64,000 bases of DNA. Origin: Colius striatus (Eukaryota > Chordata > Aves > Coliiformes > Coliidae). Below the pieces are notes generated by a model, which did not search any database, was not told where the DNA came from, and was given only the letters and a program-made list of their open reading frames with translations. The DNA lies in assembly GCF_028858725.1 (NCBI RefSeq), contig NC_084759.1, forward strand, positions 97,956,362-98,020,361, given 5' to 3'. The position numbers were made by a program, and so were the translations under genes. Of the stretch, positions 61,823 to 64,000 are shown piece by piece (the first letter of the stretch is position 1; the number at the start of each line of letters is the position of its first letter).

Positions 61823-61845
61823 TGAACCCTATGAATTTTGGAAAT

Positions 61846-63064
61846 GGAGTGTCTTTATTTCACTGCATCAAAACTGGTCCATTGAGCGGAAAGAGCTTTG
61901 TAGCCTAAGGCAAATGTTACTAAAAACAAAGCTAAACCACATTTTTCAAAATGACTGGTAGCTTAGGCTACTGACTGACTATGGGGGGGGGGGGGGGGGG
62001 GGGTTGGAAAACTCGACCCATAATATCATATACCATGTTAAAAGGGGTAATTTGGGATAGTATTACTTGACCACTAACAGAGTGCTGAGCAGTGTTGCTT
62101 TGTCTTTTAAAAAAGCGGACGTCAGCTAGATGGCTGCCACTGGTTTTAATAACTGCTTACAGAGGGAGTATCGCTGTCAGTGGTGTTTACAACCAATAAA
62201 ATACGTACCAAAGTAGTAGTTTTACCTGCTCCACTTAACCTTACCCTGCTGGTAAAGAAGCATTCAAAATTAAAACCCATTAACTAGCAGTCAGAGGTTT
62301 CCCTCAGATTTCTGAAGGGCCTCCTGATCATGCTTTTCTAATTAGAAGTACTGTATGAGTGAGCTGTTCTAACGCTGTTGGTAACACGTTTTATAACATT
62401 AAAATACATACTAGGCTTCAAGAAACTGATTTTTGCTCCCTTACTTCTGATCTCATGACCACTGCAGTCAAGGGAAAATCTTCTGTTGAACTTCTGTAGC
62501 TTTTTTGCCATGGAATTTAAGACATCAGTCGTTTATGAATACTTTTGGCTTTGTGTCACATAAAAATCTATTAAAACTTCCTTAGCCAAAGTTTGGACTC
62601 TGTCTTGCAGAAATAGTTCCCACTTTATTCCACAGATAAAATCCTGGCCTGTATAAAGCACATAGAAAAATTCTCGTCACGTCACACTTCATCGTTGCAC
62701 ATCACTTTGTCATTGATATGCAAAAATTCCAGGAAACATTTTGTTTCTAACATTTAGCAGAGAGTCACTGACTCTATTTTTACAAACACCAAGAAGTATT
62801 TACAAATGCAACAGACAGTGATTTATTTGTATATATCCAGATGTATATTTTATTACAGCAGGTTAAAATTTGGAATATGTGCATTTCAATATTTACATTT
62901 TTTCTACAGAGGATATTCACATTTTATTTTCGTTTTCCACTGTTGATCTTCCTCCTTGTAAACTTCATATCATAGTATGTAGCTGTTGGTTGCTGTTACT
63001 TGAAATGCTCTCTGTTTAAGAGCCCAAAGAGCTACAGTCCTGAAACTGCAAGACCCTGCAGTAT
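61846..63064. other. Downstream intergenic DNA
   Basis: AT-rich, no gene recognised. Contains the G21 run at 61983-62003. Confidence 0.6.
61983..62003 (+). repeat. Poly(G) run, 21 nt
   Basis: Uninterrupted run of 21 G. It can form a G-quadruplex, and its length is likely uncertain in sequencing. Confidence 0.9.
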
Positions 63065-63597
63065 TGTCATGGTTTGACATGGAGCCGTTTCTGGTAATGG
63101 GGAAGGGGCTATAAAGATGGCTCCTGTAAGAGGTTGCTCGAAACTTCCCCCAGCTCTGAGTCAGACTGCAGTGTTGTGGCTTCATTCAGGCCACAATAGT
63201 CTACTATCAATCTCTATTCTCCACTAGACTTTTGCACTGGCCATATAGGGCTGTACCAGACATGCTGGGGCTCCAATACAAACTGGAGTCTAAGGAAGCC
63301 AAATGGTACACCACCACTGATATTGCCAATGCATTCTCAGTCTCTTTGGCAGTAGAGTGCAGGCCCAGTTCACTTTCACTTGAAGAGGGGTTCAGTAAAC
63401 CTGGAATCGACCGCCCCAGGGGTAGAAACACAGTTCCACCATCTGCCATGGACTGATCCAGGCGACACTGGAAAATGGTGAGGACCCAGAAGTAGATCTG
63501 ACTCAGAGCTGGGAGAAGTCTTGAGCCACTTCTTACAGGAGCCATCTTTACAGCCCCTTCTCCATTACCAGAAATGGCTCCACACAAAACCATGACA
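63065..63597. mobile_element. ERV fragment flanked by inverted LTR starts
   Basis: The first 101 bp (63065-63165) and the last 101 bp (63497-63597) are inverted copies of the same LTR start, with about 12 mismatches by eye. Both outer ends begin TGTCATGG read inward, as does the solo LTR at 8702-9858. Between them lies a degraded pol piece. Outside, AGTAT (63060-63064) and AGTAC (63598-63602) could be a decayed 5 bp target duplication. A normal provirus would have direct, not inverted, LTRs. Confidence 0.65.
63232..63496 (+). pseudogene. Degraded ERV pol (reverse transcriptase) fragment
   Basis: Translation on the + strand shows an RT-like stretch around 63316-63365 (DIANAF motif followed by AVECRP), as in ERV pol proteins. 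The frame is broken after about 63380; similarity seems to resume in another frame, where a TAG at 63423-63425 interrupts it. Less than 100 residues are represented, so it is inactive. Family is probably an avian ERV, not resolved further. Confidence 0.6.
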
Positions 63598-64000
63598 AGT
63601 ACCTACAGAATTGGCCAGTTCCTGCAACTGATGATGGTGATGGTGGTTTTGCCCAGATTTGCCCTCACCAGCATTCAAGGCAAGGCTAAGAAAGCCCTGC
63701 AAAGGAAACAGCTTCTCCCAGACCTACAATTAGAGCGAACCCAAGGTGCAGACATGCTCAGACTTCTTGTAGTAGTGCTTAAGGAGGCTCTTGGGAGAGA
63801 AAAATGGTGTTTCACAGGCCGAAGGGAGTTTGGATCTGATCAAATGTGACAAATTCTTCCTAACAAAAGGTACCAAAGTGTTCTGCATTTCCAAAACACT
63901 TCGGCCTGCAATACCTAGTTTAGATCAGTCAGCTCCGTGGTTAACTACAGCTAAGTGAGAAGTTGCCACTTCTTAAGGCGTGAGGGAAATCAAACATATT
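63598..64000. other. Unassigned sequence after the ERV fragment
   Basis: An open frame runs to 63849 on the + strand, but I recognise no domain in it. It could be more ERV-derived sequence or simply intergenic DNA. Confidence 0.35.

Larger units (their letters stand above)
60408..61845 (+). other. ADAMTS1: ADAMTS1 3'UTR (probable)
   Basis: AU-rich, with a (TTA)n run early on, AUUUA-type motifs around 61708, and poly(A) hexamers at 61687 and 61817. The second is followed by GGAGTGTCTTTATTT, a fitting downstream element, so the end is probably near 61840-61850. Confidence 0.65.

Noticed and set aside
1..64000. CRISPR arrays, operons, tRNA or rRNA genes
   Set aside because: No regularly spaced direct repeats, no tRNA box A/B pairs with cloverleaf, and no rRNA sequence were seen; the DNA is vertebrate.

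Overview
The window is vertebrate nuclear DNA, almost certainly from a bird. It has intron-split genes with GT/AG sites, several CR1 LINE copies ending in the ATTCTRTGATTCT-type avian 3' tail, an avian-type ERV LTR, and compact introns. No bacterial or phage signal is seen.

Two tandem secreted zinc metalloprotease genes lie on the + strand. The first is the 3' part of ADAMTS5 (exons 3-8, coding parts between 7496 and 22133); exons 1-2 lie before position 1. It runs from the zinc-site His through disintegrin-like, thrombospondin type 1 (TSP1), cysteine-rich, spacer and one C-terminal TSP1 module. A probable 6.3 kb 3'UTR ends near 28490. The second is a complete ADAMTS1 (nine coding exons, 54245-60407, 924 codons plus stop) with a CpG-island promoter, a TATA-like box at 53631, a short uORF and a 3'UTR ending near 61845. 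Exon phases are identical in the two genes and exon lengths nearly so, apart from the last exon, where ADAMTS1 has one extra TSP1 module. This fits ancient tandem duplication and the same gene pair in human (21q21).

Layout: 1-7495 ADAMTS5 intron 2 with CR1 copies; 7496-22133 ADAMTS5 exons, with a solo LTR in intron 3 and CR1 pieces in introns 4 and 6; 22134-28490 ADAMTS5 3'UTR with hairpins and a pyrimidine microsatellite; 28490-53130 intergenic DNA with CR1 fragments, a (TG)n tract and, at 50.8-51.8 kb, three same-orientation CTCF-like motifs; 53130-55000 CpG island and ADAMTS1 promoter/exon 1; 55201-60407 the other ADAMTS1 exons, with a long homopyrimidine tract in intron 4; 61850-64000 intergenic, with a G21 run and an odd palindromic ERV fragment at 63065-63597.

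Both enzymes act outside the cell on hyalectan proteoglycans (aggrecan, versican). I see no new multi-gene system. The most unusual items are the inverted-LTR ERV structure, the CTCF-like cluster between the paralogues, the ADAMTS1 5'UTR (uORF and AT-rich tract), and two mutually exclusive hairpins in the ADAMTS5 3'UTR.
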